Position numbers and translations under genes: made by a program. From positions 1-6,235 of the forward strand of contig JAEYWB010000334.1 in NCBI GenBank assembly GCA_023429275.1: a DNA stretch of 6,235 nt, given 5' to 3'. The stretch comes from Planctomycetota bacterium. GTDB lineage: Bacteria; Planctomycetota; Planctomycetia; Planctomycetales; Planctomycetaceae. Under the pieces are notes generated by a model. That model had not been told where the DNA came from, made no database searches, and saw nothing but the letters and a program-made list of their open reading frames with translations. This document shows positions 1-6,190 of the stretch, piece after piece; position 1 is the stretch's first letter, and every line of letters starts with the position of its first letter.

Positions 1-116
1 TCAATCCCCGGGTGATCAAGCGGAAGATGTCGAAGTGGAACAAGAAGCAACCCAAACACCGCCGCCCACCACCCCTCTCGAAAACCTTCGTCGAGACAGT
101 GGTTATGACTAATTGA
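1..116 (+). CDS. C-terminal end of a probable IS4-type transposase (partial)
   Basis: The reading frame that starts at base 3 is open from the window edge to a TGA at 114-116 and gives 37 residues beginning NPRVIKRKMSKWNKK and ending SKTFVETVVMTN. The arrangement of a PRVIKRKMS block, a basic and proline-rich stretch and a short hydrophobic tail resembles the C-termini of IS4-type DDE transposases, which often end with a similar NPRV-KRKMS segment. That match is from memory. The catalytic DDE domain lies outside the window, so neither the family nor whether the gene is intact can be settled here. It converges on the TrmB gene and stops 11 bases before the cloverleaf repeat. A competing open frame starting at base 2 has a composition unlike any protein I know and is taken as a shadow. 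Confidence 0.55.
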   Translation, partial: NPRVIKRKMSKWNKKQPKHRRPPPLSKTFVETVVMTN

Positions 117-127
117 ACGGTATTGCG

Positions 128-185
128 ATTAGCCGGCACGCGCAAGCGTCCGGTTCGAACCGGGGGCTAGCGCCCGCCGGCTAAT
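128..185. repeat. Perfect cloverleaf inverted repeat (REP-like element)
   Basis: An outer 10-bp perfect stem (128-137, attagccggc, with 176-185, gccggctaat) encloses three abutting hairpins. The first is 138-149, acgc-GCAA-gcgt. The second is 150-163, the 14-base perfect palindrome ccggttcgaaccgg. The third is 164-175, gggc-TAGC-gccc. Every base from 128 to 185 is either paired or in an arm loop, so the structure is a four-way junction with no spacer bases. It lies between the 3' ends of two converging genes, the usual place for REP-type elements, and could also act as a bidirectional transcription stop, although there is no T-tract. It is not a tRNA: the loops are tetraloops and there is no anticodon loop. 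Confidence 0.85.
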
Positions 186-219
186 GGACGCAACCCAAAA
201 TCCTTCGTGTGACAAAGCA

Positions 220-990
220 CTACAGCCTCTTCCTCCCCTTCCCCTTCAGCTTCCGATCCGCATTGAATTTCGGAAGCGGCAGCTCATTCGCCAGCCGTTC
301 CGCGTCAGACGGATCGAGGTCGACGCGGGCGACTCCCTCCCCTCGAAAGATCTTCAGTTTCTGTCGCCGGGCCTGGATTTCGCGTCGGGTCCTCCCCTGC
401 AGGGTGTCCGGCCAGGGATCGGTCCGCTCTGTCCACTCGAAAAAGACCGGGAGGAGAGTGCCGATGTAATCCCAGTAGGCCGGGTGATCGGTCTGGAGAA
501 ACACCTTCCCCCCCGGGACGAGAGCCGTGTGAAGAAGCCGGACAAACTCCGGGGTGATGAGTCGCCGGGGGATCTCTTCCTTCCGGTAGTAGGGCTGGGG
601 GTGGTAGCAATGGATTTCGGTCACGGAACCGGGCGTCACGTGGTCCCGGAGGAGCTCCCGCCCCCCGATGACGGCAAGGCGGGCATTCGACAGGCCGCGC
701 TGGTTCGCACGGCGGGTGGCGTAGCGAATGACCACAGGAAGAGCATCAACGCCAAGGTGGTCATACTCCGGCCGGGCAACCGCACTGTGGAGCAGGAATC
801 GGCCGTTGCCGCACCCGATGTCGATCACAACGGGTGCCGACCGGCCGAAAAGGCTGATCCAGTCGATAGGCCCCTCCGGAACCTTCTTCAGGGCCGTGCG
901 GGTCCAGTTCTCAGGGGGCAGAATCCGTCCCGGGATGGGAATTCCCAGCTCAAATTCGACGTCGCCTCGGAATTCGGAATGTCCTGGCAT
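220..990 (-). CDS. trmB: TrmB-family tRNA (guanine-N7-)-methyltransferase, divergent
   Basis: This is a 256-residue class I SAM-dependent methyltransferase. The family methylates N7 of G46 in the tRNA variable loop in the cytoplasm. SAM-binding motif I is VIDIGCGNGRFLL at residues 55-67, followed by an acidic residue in GVD (80-82). The family loop PDPWxKxRHxKRR appears here as HPQPYYRKEEIPRR (130-143), then LITPEFV, GGKVFLQTD (160-168) and a TRRE (201-204) in place of the C-terminal TxFE signature. The order and spacing fit TrmB, but the usual PDPW aspartate is Gln and the Trp is Tyr, so activity or specificity may differ. The Lys/Arg-rich tail (KGKGRKRL) suits RNA binding. I chose the ATG at 988-990, which has a weak AGAG upstream; a TTG eight codons earlier (1014) is also open. 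It lies divergent to fabF and convergent with the transposase end. Confidence 0.75.
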   Translation of the reverse strand: MPGHSEFRGDVEFELGIPIPGRILPPENWTRTALKKVPEGPIDWISLFGRSAPVVIDIGCGNGRFLLHSAVARPEYDHLGVDALPVVIRYATRRANQRGLSNARLAVIGGRELLRDHVTPGSVTEIHCYHPQPYYRKEEIPRRLITPEFVRLLHTALVPGGKVFLQTDHPAYWDYIGTLLPVFFEWTERTDPWPDTLQGRTRREIQARRQKLKIFRGEGVARVDLDPSDAERLANELPLPKFNADRKLKGKGRKRL

Positions 991-1255
991 TAAACTCTGT
1001 CGGATTCCACTCAAAAACCGGTCTGGACAAGGTCGCCAAAACCGCCACCATCTGCCTCGTTTCAGGTGAGGACGCCGTAACGCCAGAGGGAATCAGGCGA
1101 TAGGAGTGACGGGTCCGGACGGAAACGATTCCATCGTCAGACCAGGAAAAACCCCGGAACAGTACCCCCGGATCGACCAGCCACCGGGTTCCGGCGAGAC
1201 AAGTATCCCAGGAAGAGGCGCCGCACGCCACCAGGCGATGGCCGACCCAACATTG
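991..1255. other. Divergent intergenic region between trmB and fabF
   Basis: The region must hold the promoters of both flanking genes, but I see no convincing -35/-10 pair on either strand. The fabF frame stays open upstream to a GTG at 1106. The extra residues encoded there are rich in Pro, Gly and Arg and have no counterpart in the FabF family, so I leave them out of the gene. An AGGAAGAGG at 1210-1218 lies too far from either ATG candidate (1238, 1256) to act as a normal ribosome binding site. Confidence 0.4.
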
Positions 1256-2503
1256 ATGAACCGCGTTGTCATTACCGGATTGGGAACCGTCAATCCGATC
1301 GCAAACACCGTCCCCCAGTTCTGGGAGGGACTCGTCGCTGGGCGCTCCGGTATCCGTCGCGTGGACCAGATCGCGACCGACGACCTGGCGGTCCGGATCG
1401 GCGGCGAGGTCCAGAACGCTCCTGTCGAACGGGCCGAGCTCAATGACCGCGTCTGCACGCGGCGGATGGACAACGCCTCCCTGTTCGCCGTGCTCGCCGC
1501 GCGCGAGGCTCTCGAAGATGCCGGCCTGTTCGGAACGGACCTCGGCGAACGCGGAGCCGTCGTGCTGGGGGCCGGCCTGGCCGGGCTGATGACCCTTCAG
1601 CAGCAGACCGAGAAGCTCCTGAACGACGGACCGCGGCGGGTCAGCCCGCTCACGATTCCTCTCCTGATGCCCAACGCCGCAGCGGCGAACATCAGCCTCG
1701 CGTTCGACCTCCGCGGGACGAGTTACGCCGTCAGCAGCGCGTGCGCCTCGTCGGGACATGCGATTGTCGACGCGATCCGCCTGATTCGCGCCGGCGAAGC
1801 GGATGTTGTCGTGACCGGGGGGACGGAAGCCTCCATGACGCGGCTCGGGTTTGCGTCCTTCATCAACATGCGGGCGATGGCGCGGGATTGCGAGGAATCT
1901 CCCAGCGGTGCGGTCCGGCCGTTCGACGCCCGGCGGGACGGCCTGATCATGTCGGAAGGGGCGGGTGTCCTGGTCGTCGAGTCGGAGGAGCATGCCCGCC
2001 GCCGCGGACGAACGCCGTACGCCGAGCTCATTGGCTACGGGATGACATCCGACGCTCACCATCTGACACATCCCGAGCCGGAAGCCCGGATGGCGACGCG
2101 GGCCATCGAGCTGGCTGTCAGTCGAGCGGAACTGCAGCCGGGAGACGTCGCCTCGTCGCTCTACGTCAACGCCCACGGGACCGGGACGAAGCTCAACGAC
2201 GTAATGGAGACCCGGGCTCTCCACGGGGCCTTCGGCAAGAGCGCCGGCCGCCTGCAGGTGAGCTCGTCAAAGAGCATGACCGGCCACCTTATCGGCGCGT
2301 CGTGCGGGCTCGAGATGATTGCCTGCTGCCTGGCGCTGCGGGAGGGTCTGCTGCCCCCGACGATCAACCTGGAACAACCCGATCCCGAGTGCGACCTGGA
2401 CTACATCCCCGGGGCCGCACGCCGCAGCCCGGTGGAATACGCACTCAACAATTGCTTCGGCTTCGGCGGGCACAACGTCAGTCTTCTGATCCGCCGCTGG
2501 TGA
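1256..2503 (+). CDS. fabF: Beta-ketoacyl-ACP synthase II (FabF/KAS II family)
   Basis: This 415-residue protein has the normal KAS II length. It catalyses decarboxylative condensation of malonyl-ACP with acyl-ACP in type II fatty acid (or related) synthesis in the cytosol, normally as a homodimer. The N-terminus MNRVVITGLGTVNPIA is the standard thiolase-fold opening. The nucleophile is Cys163 in SSACASSGHAI. The catalytic histidines are His307 in VNAHGTGTKLND and His344 in SSSKSMTGHLIGAS, with the conserved Lys339. RPFDARRDGLIMSEGAG (221-237) and the C-terminal NNCFGFGGHNVSL (398-410) complete the signature; GGHN replaces the commoner GGTN. The intact triad argues against a chain-length-factor paralogue. 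No acpP, fabG or fabH lies beside it, so it may be a second copy rather than the core fatty acid gene. An ATG at 1238 would add MADPTL; neither start has a good ribosome binding site, and I chose 1256 because it fits the family N-terminus. Confidence 0.9.
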   Translation: MNRVVITGLGTVNPIANTVPQFWEGLVAGRSGIRRVDQIATDDLAVRIGGEVQNAPVERAELNDRVCTRRMDNASLFAVLAAREALEDAGLFGTDLGERGAVVLGAGLAGLMTLQQQTEKLLNDGPRRVSPLTIPLLMPNAAAANISLAFDLRGTSYAVSSACASSGHAIVDAIRLIRAGEADVVVTGGTEASMTRLGFASFINMRAMARDCEESPSGAVRPFDARRDGLIMSEGAGVLVVESEEHARRRGRTPYAELIGYGMTSDAHHLTHPEPEARMATRAIELAVSRAELQPGDVASSLYVNAHGTGTKLNDVMETRALHGAFGKSAGRLQVSSSKSMTGHLIGASCGLEMIACCLALREGLLPPTINLEQPDPECDLDYIPGAARRSPVEYALNNCFGFGGHNVSLLIRRW

Positions 2504-2506
2504 TCG

Positions 2507-2539
2507 CCCGCTGCGGGTGACACAGATCCGGCTTGCCGG
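2507..2539 (+). terminator. Two small hairpins after fabF, possible terminator
   Basis: Just past the fabF stop there are two short GC hairpins: cccg-ctg-cggg (2507-2517) and ccgg-cttg-ccgg (2528-2539). Neither is followed by a T-run, so intrinsic termination is uncertain. Chance hairpins are common at this base composition. Confidence 0.25.
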
Positions 2540-2567
2540 GCCACTGTTCCCACACGCATAATTCAAC

Positions 2568-2590
2568 AGGAGGACTTTCCGATCGGGAGA
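2568..2590 (+). promoter_or_regulatory. Ribosome binding sites upstream of the 2597 gene
   Basis: GGGAGA at 2585-2590 sits 6 bases before the ATG at 2597 and is the likely site that fixes this start. A stronger AGGAGG at 2568-2573 is 23 bases away, too far for that ATG, and no ATG, GTG or TTG follows it at normal spacing. It may serve as a standby site or be coincidental. Confidence 0.5.
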
Positions 2591-2596
2591 AGCCCG

Positions 2597-3151
2597 ATGT
2601 CTCGCTACCGCTTCTGTTTGCTTCTTTTTCTGGCATGCGCGGTTGTTGGCGCGGCTGCCTGGTCCGAAGAGAAGGCGGGTCGTGGCAACGGGGATGTCCT
2701 CCCGATCAATACATCGGGGCGACCAGTCCTCGGTCCGAAGAAGGCTCAGGGGCCCCGGTATCTGATCTGGCATGCGGATGGCCAGTGGCATCTGCGAACG
2801 AGGGCCTCGACCGAGATCTTCACATTTCGGGGGACGATCACCGTCCAGGAAGGAAAGTTCGCGAAGATCGAGAACTACGACGATCTCGAAAACAAGCGGC
2901 GGAGGAAGAAGCCACAGGACGTCGGGAAGCTCAACGCCGCCCGTGACCGGATCGCCTTCGAATTCCGGACCAGTACGGCGGAGGACGGCTTCGACTTCAC
3001 TCCCGGTCCCGGGGCCACCGCGCTGGAGTTCGACCTGAAGATCGATGACCAGCCGGCCCCGGAGAAGGTCTATCTCGGAAAGAAGGCGTCGAACCCGCCC
3101 AGGGGGAAGTTCCTTCTGGCCGCGAATCCTTCAGAGGACAAAGCCAGGTAA
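2597..3151 (+). CDS. Secreted protein of unknown function, predicted beta-rich
   Basis: This is a 184-residue protein of a family I do not recognise. It starts with a clear Sec signal peptide: a basic MSRYR, a hydrophobic core LLLFLACAVVG and a likely cut after AAA (residues 19-21), so the mature protein is exported. Cys14 is not in a good lipobox. The mature part has a tryptophan/histidine-rich stretch, YLIWHADGQWHLRTRA (55-70), followed by alternating hydrophobic segments FTFRGTITV (75-83), RIAFEFRT (118-125), LEFDLKI (143-149) and KVYLG (157-161), which suggest a small beta-sandwich. A charged linker of Lys and Arg (100-105) interrupts it. The exposed aromatic residues would suit ligand or carbohydrate binding, but no catalytic motif is visible. 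It lies 93 bases after fabF behind two weak hairpins, so it may have its own promoter. Confidence 0.8.
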   Translation: MSRYRFCLLLFLACAVVGAAAWSEEKAGRGNGDVLPINTSGRPVLGPKKAQGPRYLIWHADGQWHLRTRASTEIFTFRGTITVQEGKFAKIENYDDLENKRRRKKPQDVGKLNAARDRIAFEFRTSTAEDGFDFTPGPGATALEFDLKIDDQPAPEKVYLGKKASNPPRGKFLLAANPSEDKAR

Positions 3152-3161
3152 CTCTCGTGCT

Positions 3162-3189
3162 GGCGATCGCGCCGGCACGCTGTCGCCGG
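3162..3189 (+). terminator. Alternative hairpins after the secreted-protein gene
   Basis: Downstream of the stop, ggcg-atcg-cgcc (3162-3173) and ccggc-8 nt-gccgg (3172-3189) can form mutually exclusive hairpins. There is no T-tract. The region shares the 10-mer gccggcacgc with the cloverleaf at 132-141 but lacks the rest of that structure, so I do not call it a second copy. Confidence 0.25.
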
Positions 3190-3286
3190 TAAGAGACAGA
3201 GGCACTTCGCTCAGAGGAGCGGCTCCCCCCGTTGCCTTGGAGCGGGACCGGGAGGATCATGACGGAAGCGATTGGAGCGTGCCGCG

Positions 3287-3589
3287 ATGTCCGACCTCCC
3301 CTCCCCTGCTTCACCGTCGAGCGATCCCGTTCGGAAGCCGTCACGGCCCGAGAGCGAGCCGGAAGAGCGACGGTACCTCCGGCCATGGCCCCTGGCTCTG
3401 ACCGGTCTTCTCGTCGGGTATCCGCTCAGCGTCGGGCCTGCGGTCTGGCTTTCGAAGACACTCGGTTCCGGTCAGGAGATCACACTTGTCCTGATGCGGA
3501 TCTATGCACCGCTGGAGTACCTGCACCGGAACGTTCCCCCGGTCCACAGCTTCTACGACTGGTATCTTCCGTTCTTCGGCGTGAAATGA
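3287..3589 (+). CDS. Small YPLSVGP membrane protein, copy A
   Basis: This 100-residue protein has no function I can name. Residues 1-29 are polar and rich in Pro, Ser and charged residues, ending in ESEPEERR. A hydrophobic segment follows from about 35 to 55 (PLALTGLLVGYPLSVGPAVW), which is one probable membrane span. The C-terminal part (about 66-100) is amphipathic and aromatic, with YAPLEYLH and a final FYDWYLPFFGVK. It is clearly paralogous to the next gene. The ATG at 3287 has a GGAG at 3274-3277 with 9-base spacing; an in-frame TTG at 3272 would leave no such site. Its stop codon overlaps the start of copy B. The small single-span layout suggests a subunit or accessory membrane factor, but no partner is evident in the window. 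Confidence 0.75.
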   Translation: MSDLPSPASPSSDPVRKPSRPESEPEERRYLRPWPLALTGLLVGYPLSVGPAVWLSKTLGSGQEITLVLMRIYAPLEYLHRNVPPVHSFYDWYLPFFGVK

Positions 3590-3861
3590 CAGGCGGCCCA
3601 CCCATTCCCGAACAGCCGCCGCTCGATTCCGAACCGGAAGAGCGCAGGTGGATACGGCCCTGGCAACTGGCCGTGGTCGGAATTCTCGTCGGCTACCCGC
3701 TCAGCGTCGGCCCGGTGGCCTGGATCTGCCAGTGGCTCGATCCCACGGGACAGCACACCGGCTACGTCCAGGTGGCCTACCTTCCGATCAGGTTCCTCTA
3801 CGAGAGGCTGGCCCCCGTCCGGGCGTTCTACGGGTGGTACCTCGACCTGTTCGGCGTGTAG
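3586..3861 (+). CDS. Small YPLSVGP membrane protein, copy B
   Basis: This 91-residue paralogue of the preceding gene begins at an ATG whose last two bases are part of the upstream TGA (ATGA overlap), the classic arrangement for translational coupling. I see no separate ribosome binding site. The order of parts matches copy A: a short polar N-terminus, SEPEERR (15-21), a span at about 26-46 containing LVGYPLSVGP (34-43), then an aromatic tail ending FYGWYLDLFGV. By hand, 25 of 37 residues are identical between the copies from SEPEERR onward; similarity after that is looser but keeps the YL(P)-to-FYxWYL pattern. The function is unknown. The frame is also open upstream through copy A to about 3232, but only the part after 3586 matches the paralogue, so the longer reading is not the gene. 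Confidence 0.75.
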   Translation: MTGGPPIPEQPPLDSEPEERRWIRPWQLAVVGILVGYPLSVGPVAWICQWLDPTGQHTGYVQVAYLPIRFLYERLAPVRAFYGWYLDLFGV

Positions 3862-3901
3862 CCACCAAGGGCAAGGCCGTTCATTCCGTCACGCCCCTTC
3901 C

Positions 3902-5296
3902 CTATCGAACCTTGCACTGGAAGGTGATCACGCCACCGGACTTCGGCTTGAAGTCCTCCTTGAGCTTGAAGTGGATCATGCTGCTCCCCTCCTTGTTCGG
4001 CTGAACCGAGAACTCGCCCGGCAGATCGCTCTGCAGGGAGTCAGGGAGCAGTTCAAGCCGCGGAGTGAGGCTGTCGGTCACGACGACGTCGCGGAGCGGG
4101 TCCTTGCCGAGGTTGTCGATGCGAAGCGTGAAGGTCACCACGTCTCCGGGCTGCGCTTCCCGCTTGTCGGCGAGCTTGCAGATCCGAAGCACGTCCTCGT
4201 ACTTCGTATCGATGCCGATGTATTCCTCGACCTTGAAGAGCGCCTTGACCTGCTGGCCGGCGATGTCTTCGGCGACGATGACCGGAGTCTGGTCGATCGA
4301 CCATTCGCCGGCCGCGAGAGCAAGGCGGGCAATCGTCGCGGCTTCGGCGCGGCGGATCAGGCCTTCCTGAAGGAACGCCAGGTCTTCGAACGCACCGATC
4401 AGCTTGATGTGGTTCTCGGCCGAGATGTCCTTGACGTAAATCCCTTCGGCCACCCACAGGTTGACCGCGCTCGCCCGGTCACGGACGCGAATGCCGAGCG
4501 GCATATCGCGCTGAGTCCGCTCGTCGAGCCGCATCCGGGCGTCGTATCCGGCGACCCGCATGTCTTCGGTCACGCCGCCGAGCCGGTCGTACTGGTCCCG
4601 TCCCGAAGCATTGGCGATCGAACGGACCGCCGCAAACCGCGGAGCATAGAGACAGACCCGGTTCGAGATCTCGAGCTTAGATTCGCCGTTACCGGAGACG
4701 TACGTCGCGAAGGTGTCTTCGGCGTCGATCCCGTCGCGGACCTTGGAGCTGTAGAAGAGCGGGTTCCCCCGGTCTCCCCCGTCGCAGATGTATTCGTCGG
4801 TCAGCTCTTCGGGTGACCGCATGTAGTCCGGAGCCGGGCAGGAAACGCCAGGGGGACAAGCCGCGCCCCGAACGGCGGGCGGGCAGACGACTCCCTGCTG
4901 CATGAGCGGTACGCGGCACTCCTGCGAGAACTCGATTGGAGGGCAGTCGGCCGCGGCGGCAAAGTGGCGGTGGTGGAGACCGGCTGGCTCTATGGCGGTC
5001 CCGGGCTGCGACTCGAAGCCGACCTGCTGAATGGTGTTGGCCGACTGAGCCCGGAGCACCGGCCCGGCCGCCGGGCGCCCCGCGCGAACCACACCTTCCT
5101 GCTCGGGAACTGCTGACGCGGCGAAACTGGCCGGGGGGGCCGCATCGCCTTGAGGCGGGACGGCCGCCATTCGCGGCCCGCTCGCACACGAAGCGCTGGC
5201 GAGGACCATTCCTCCGGCGAGCCAGCGCACGAACGCCCCCTGCCGGGCAGGGGAAAGAGAGCGGGCGGGTCGGCGGTTCGCGTGAGTTCGGTTCAT
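3902..5296 (-). CDS. Exported DUF11-domain protein, possible lipoprotein
   Basis: This is a 464-residue envelope protein. After an Arg-rich N-terminus comes a hydrophobic stretch, FVRWLAGGMVLASASC (22-37); Cys37 might be lipidated, but the lipobox is weak (SAS before Cys), so signal peptidase I cleavage is equally possible. Residues 40-110 are low-complexity Ala/Pro. Residues 118-171 hold six cysteines (118, 127, 138, 147, 153, 171), several in CPP or CPAP contexts. A central region (about 205-285) is followed by a helical segment and then a C-terminal DUF11-type beta domain from about 374: ADKREAQPGDVVTFTLRIDN, DVVVTDSLTPRLELLPDS and the final GGVITFQCKVR. DUF11 domains are Ig-like modules of bacterial surface proteins. 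AAGGA (5304-5308 on the + strand as TCCTT) sits 7 bases upstream of the ATG. It is probably co-transcribed with the gene upstream (53-base gap) and converges on copy B with a 40-base gap. Confidence 0.85.
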   Translation of the reverse strand: MNRTHANRRPARSLSPARQGAFVRWLAGGMVLASASCASGPRMAAVPPQGDAAPPASFAASAVPEQEGVVRAGRPAAGPVLRAQSANTIQQVGFESQPGTAIEPAGLHHRHFAAAADCPPIEFSQECRVPLMQQGVVCPPAVRGAACPPGVSCPAPDYMRSPEELTDEYICDGGDRGNPLFYSSKVRDGIDAEDTFATYVSGNGESKLEISNRVCLYAPRFAAVRSIANASGRDQYDRLGGVTEDMRVAGYDARMRLDERTQRDMPLGIRVRDRASAVNLWVAEGIYVKDISAENHIKLIGAFEDLAFLQEGLIRRAEAATIARLALAAGEWSIDQTPVIVAEDIAGQQVKALFKVEEYIGIDTKYEDVLRICKLADKREAQPGDVVTFTLRIDNLGKDPLRDVVVTDSLTPRLELLPDSLQSDLPGEFSVQPNKEGSSMIHFKLKEDFKPKSGGVITFQCKVR

Positions 5297-5349
5297 CGGG
5301 GCGTCCTTGCACTCTGCAGACGGCGTTCGAGCTCGGTGCGATGGATATG

Positions 5350-6090
5350 TCAGCGGACGGTCTGTTTTCTCAGTGATCCGTCGCTGACTGCATCGGGGGT
5401 CAGCATCAGCGGCGAGCTGCTGAAGAACTCGTCCACCGGGGCGTCGGGATCGGGAATCCGTCCGCCAATGCGGAGGATCGCCATCGGACGCCCGCGGACA
5501 TCCGCCGCTTCCAGCAGGTTGAGGCGCTGGTCGAGTTCTTCGACCCGGGCGCGGGCGTCGTCACTCACCGGAGGGGCAACATCGGGCTGCTCGAGGTAGA
5601 TGACCTTGGTCACCAGGCGTTCCTCCGAGGCCGCGACGATCTCCTCTTCGGTCAGCTCGACCGGAATCGGGAACTGGTCGAGCTTCCCTTCGGGGGGATG
5701 AAGCCGGTCGAGAATCTCGATCGTCGGGTAGAGTTCCAGACCCGGGTGACCTTCGATCGCCGAGAGTTTCAGACGGTAGACATGCCCGACCATCATCCGG
5801 GCCTGGCTGGGAGCTGCGGTGACGACTTCGGCCTTCGGCGCCCCGTTGTAGTACGAGACGCTGGCCGCTCCGGGCGTGATCACCCGAACCGGCTGCATGT
5901 AGCCGTAGAGCCCGCGCTTGACGGTCATCTGCCACTGAGCGGCAACGCCGGGGGCCTGGCGGTGATCGAGAGGGTAGTAGCGTCCCGACGGTCCTGTGGG
6001 GGAGAGCGGGACGCCCATTGGTCCCTGGGCCATGAGCGTTCCGTTGAGGATCGCGATCATCAGACCGGGGAGAAGTGTTCGAAGGAGCAT
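5350..6090 (-). CDS. Exported protein of unknown function, planctomycete type
   Basis: This 246-residue protein is the first gene of the probable two-gene unit with the DUF11 protein. The signal peptide spans residues 1-21 (MLLRTLLPGLMIAILNGTLMA, likely cut before QGPM). A Gly/Pro/Tyr-rich stretch (23-70) leads to a predicted beta domain with VGHVYRLKLSAIEGHPGLEL (101-120), YPTIEILDRLHPPEG (121-135), FPIPVELTEEEI (140-151) and RLVTKVIYLEQPD (158-170). Residues 177-196 (DDARARVEELDQRLNLLEAA) have heptad character and may form a short coiled coil for oligomerisation. I recall similar GHVYRLKLS/YPTIEILDRL proteins from Planctomycetes, without an assigned function. A GGAG motif (CTCC at 6097-6100 on the + strand) sits 6 bases before the ATG. 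Its upstream region contains the heptamer arrays. A role in the envelope together with the DUF11 protein is an inference from export and gene order only. Confidence 0.8.
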   Translation of the reverse strand: MLLRTLLPGLMIAILNGTLMAQGPMGVPLSPTGPSGRYYPLDHRQAPGVAAQWQMTVKRGLYGYMQPVRVITPGAASVSYYNGAPKAEVVTAAPSQARMMVGHVYRLKLSAIEGHPGLELYPTIEILDRLHPPEGKLDQFPIPVELTEEEIVAASEERLVTKVIYLEQPDVAPPVSDDARARVEELDQRLNLLEAADVRGRPMAILRIGGRIPDPDAPVDEFFSSSPLMLTPDAVSDGSLRKQTVR

Positions 6091-6109
6091 GACGGGCTCC
6101 GGAGGAAGA

Positions 6110-6125
6110 GGCCTGGGGGGAGGCC
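6110..6125 (-). other. Small hairpin upstream of the exported-protein gene
   Basis: ggcct (6110-6114) and aggcc (6121-6125) can pair around a six-G loop. The minus-strand transcript of the envelope unit would carry it in its leader if transcription starts further upstream. The role is unknown and it may be chance. Confidence 0.25.
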
Positions 6126-6126
6126 C

Positions 6127-6153
6127 AGGGCCTAGGGCCTAGGGCCTAGGGCC
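6127..6153. repeat. Heptamer tandem array, unit AGGGCCT
   Basis: There are three perfect copies of AGGGCCT (6127-6133, 6134-6140, 6141-6147) and a fourth lacking its last base (6148-6153). Every junction creates CCTAGG. The array lies 36 bases upstream of the 5350-6090 gene start, in the stretch that should contain its promoter or leader. No -10/-35 elements are recognisable around it. Confidence 0.9.
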
Positions 6154-6190
6154 AGAAGCTGGAGGAGGAATCGAGCTCGGTCTCGGTTCT

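Noticed and set aside
128..185. A tRNA gene, suggested by the ggttcgaacc segment inside a cloverleaf
   Set aside because: The arms carry tetraloops or a palindrome instead of 7-8 base D, anticodon and T loops, the whole is only 58 bases and there is no 7-bp acceptor stem with a discriminator base.
184..993. A 269-codon + strand frame opposite trmB
   Set aside because: It shows no recognisable motif and low-complexity composition, while the opposite strand carries the TrmB motif order.
950..2224. A 424-codon open frame on the - strand across fabF
   Set aside because: It is antisense to a gene with an unmistakable family signature and intact catalytic triad, its composition is Arg/Pro/Gly-rich as expected for a shadow frame at high GC, and it overlaps trmB as well.
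3163..3170. A cyanobacterial HIP1 octamer (GCGATCGC)
   Set aside because: A single occurrence is expected by chance in GC-rich DNA and nothing else in the window suggests a cyanobacterium.
3232..3861. A single longer protein covering both small membrane genes
   Set aside because: Only the part after 3586 matches copy A. The upstream part is the out-of-frame reading of copy A itself, and the ATGA overlap gives a natural start.
3862..3901. A bidirectional terminator between the converging genes
   Set aside because: AAGGGC and GCCCCTT can pair only with a bulge and a long loop, and there is no T-run on either side, so the support is too weak to call.
3971..4816. A 281-codon + strand frame opposite the DUF11 gene
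   Set aside because: It is a shadow frame: the minus strand has a signal sequence, a ribosome binding site and a DUF11 domain, while this frame has no recognisable motif.
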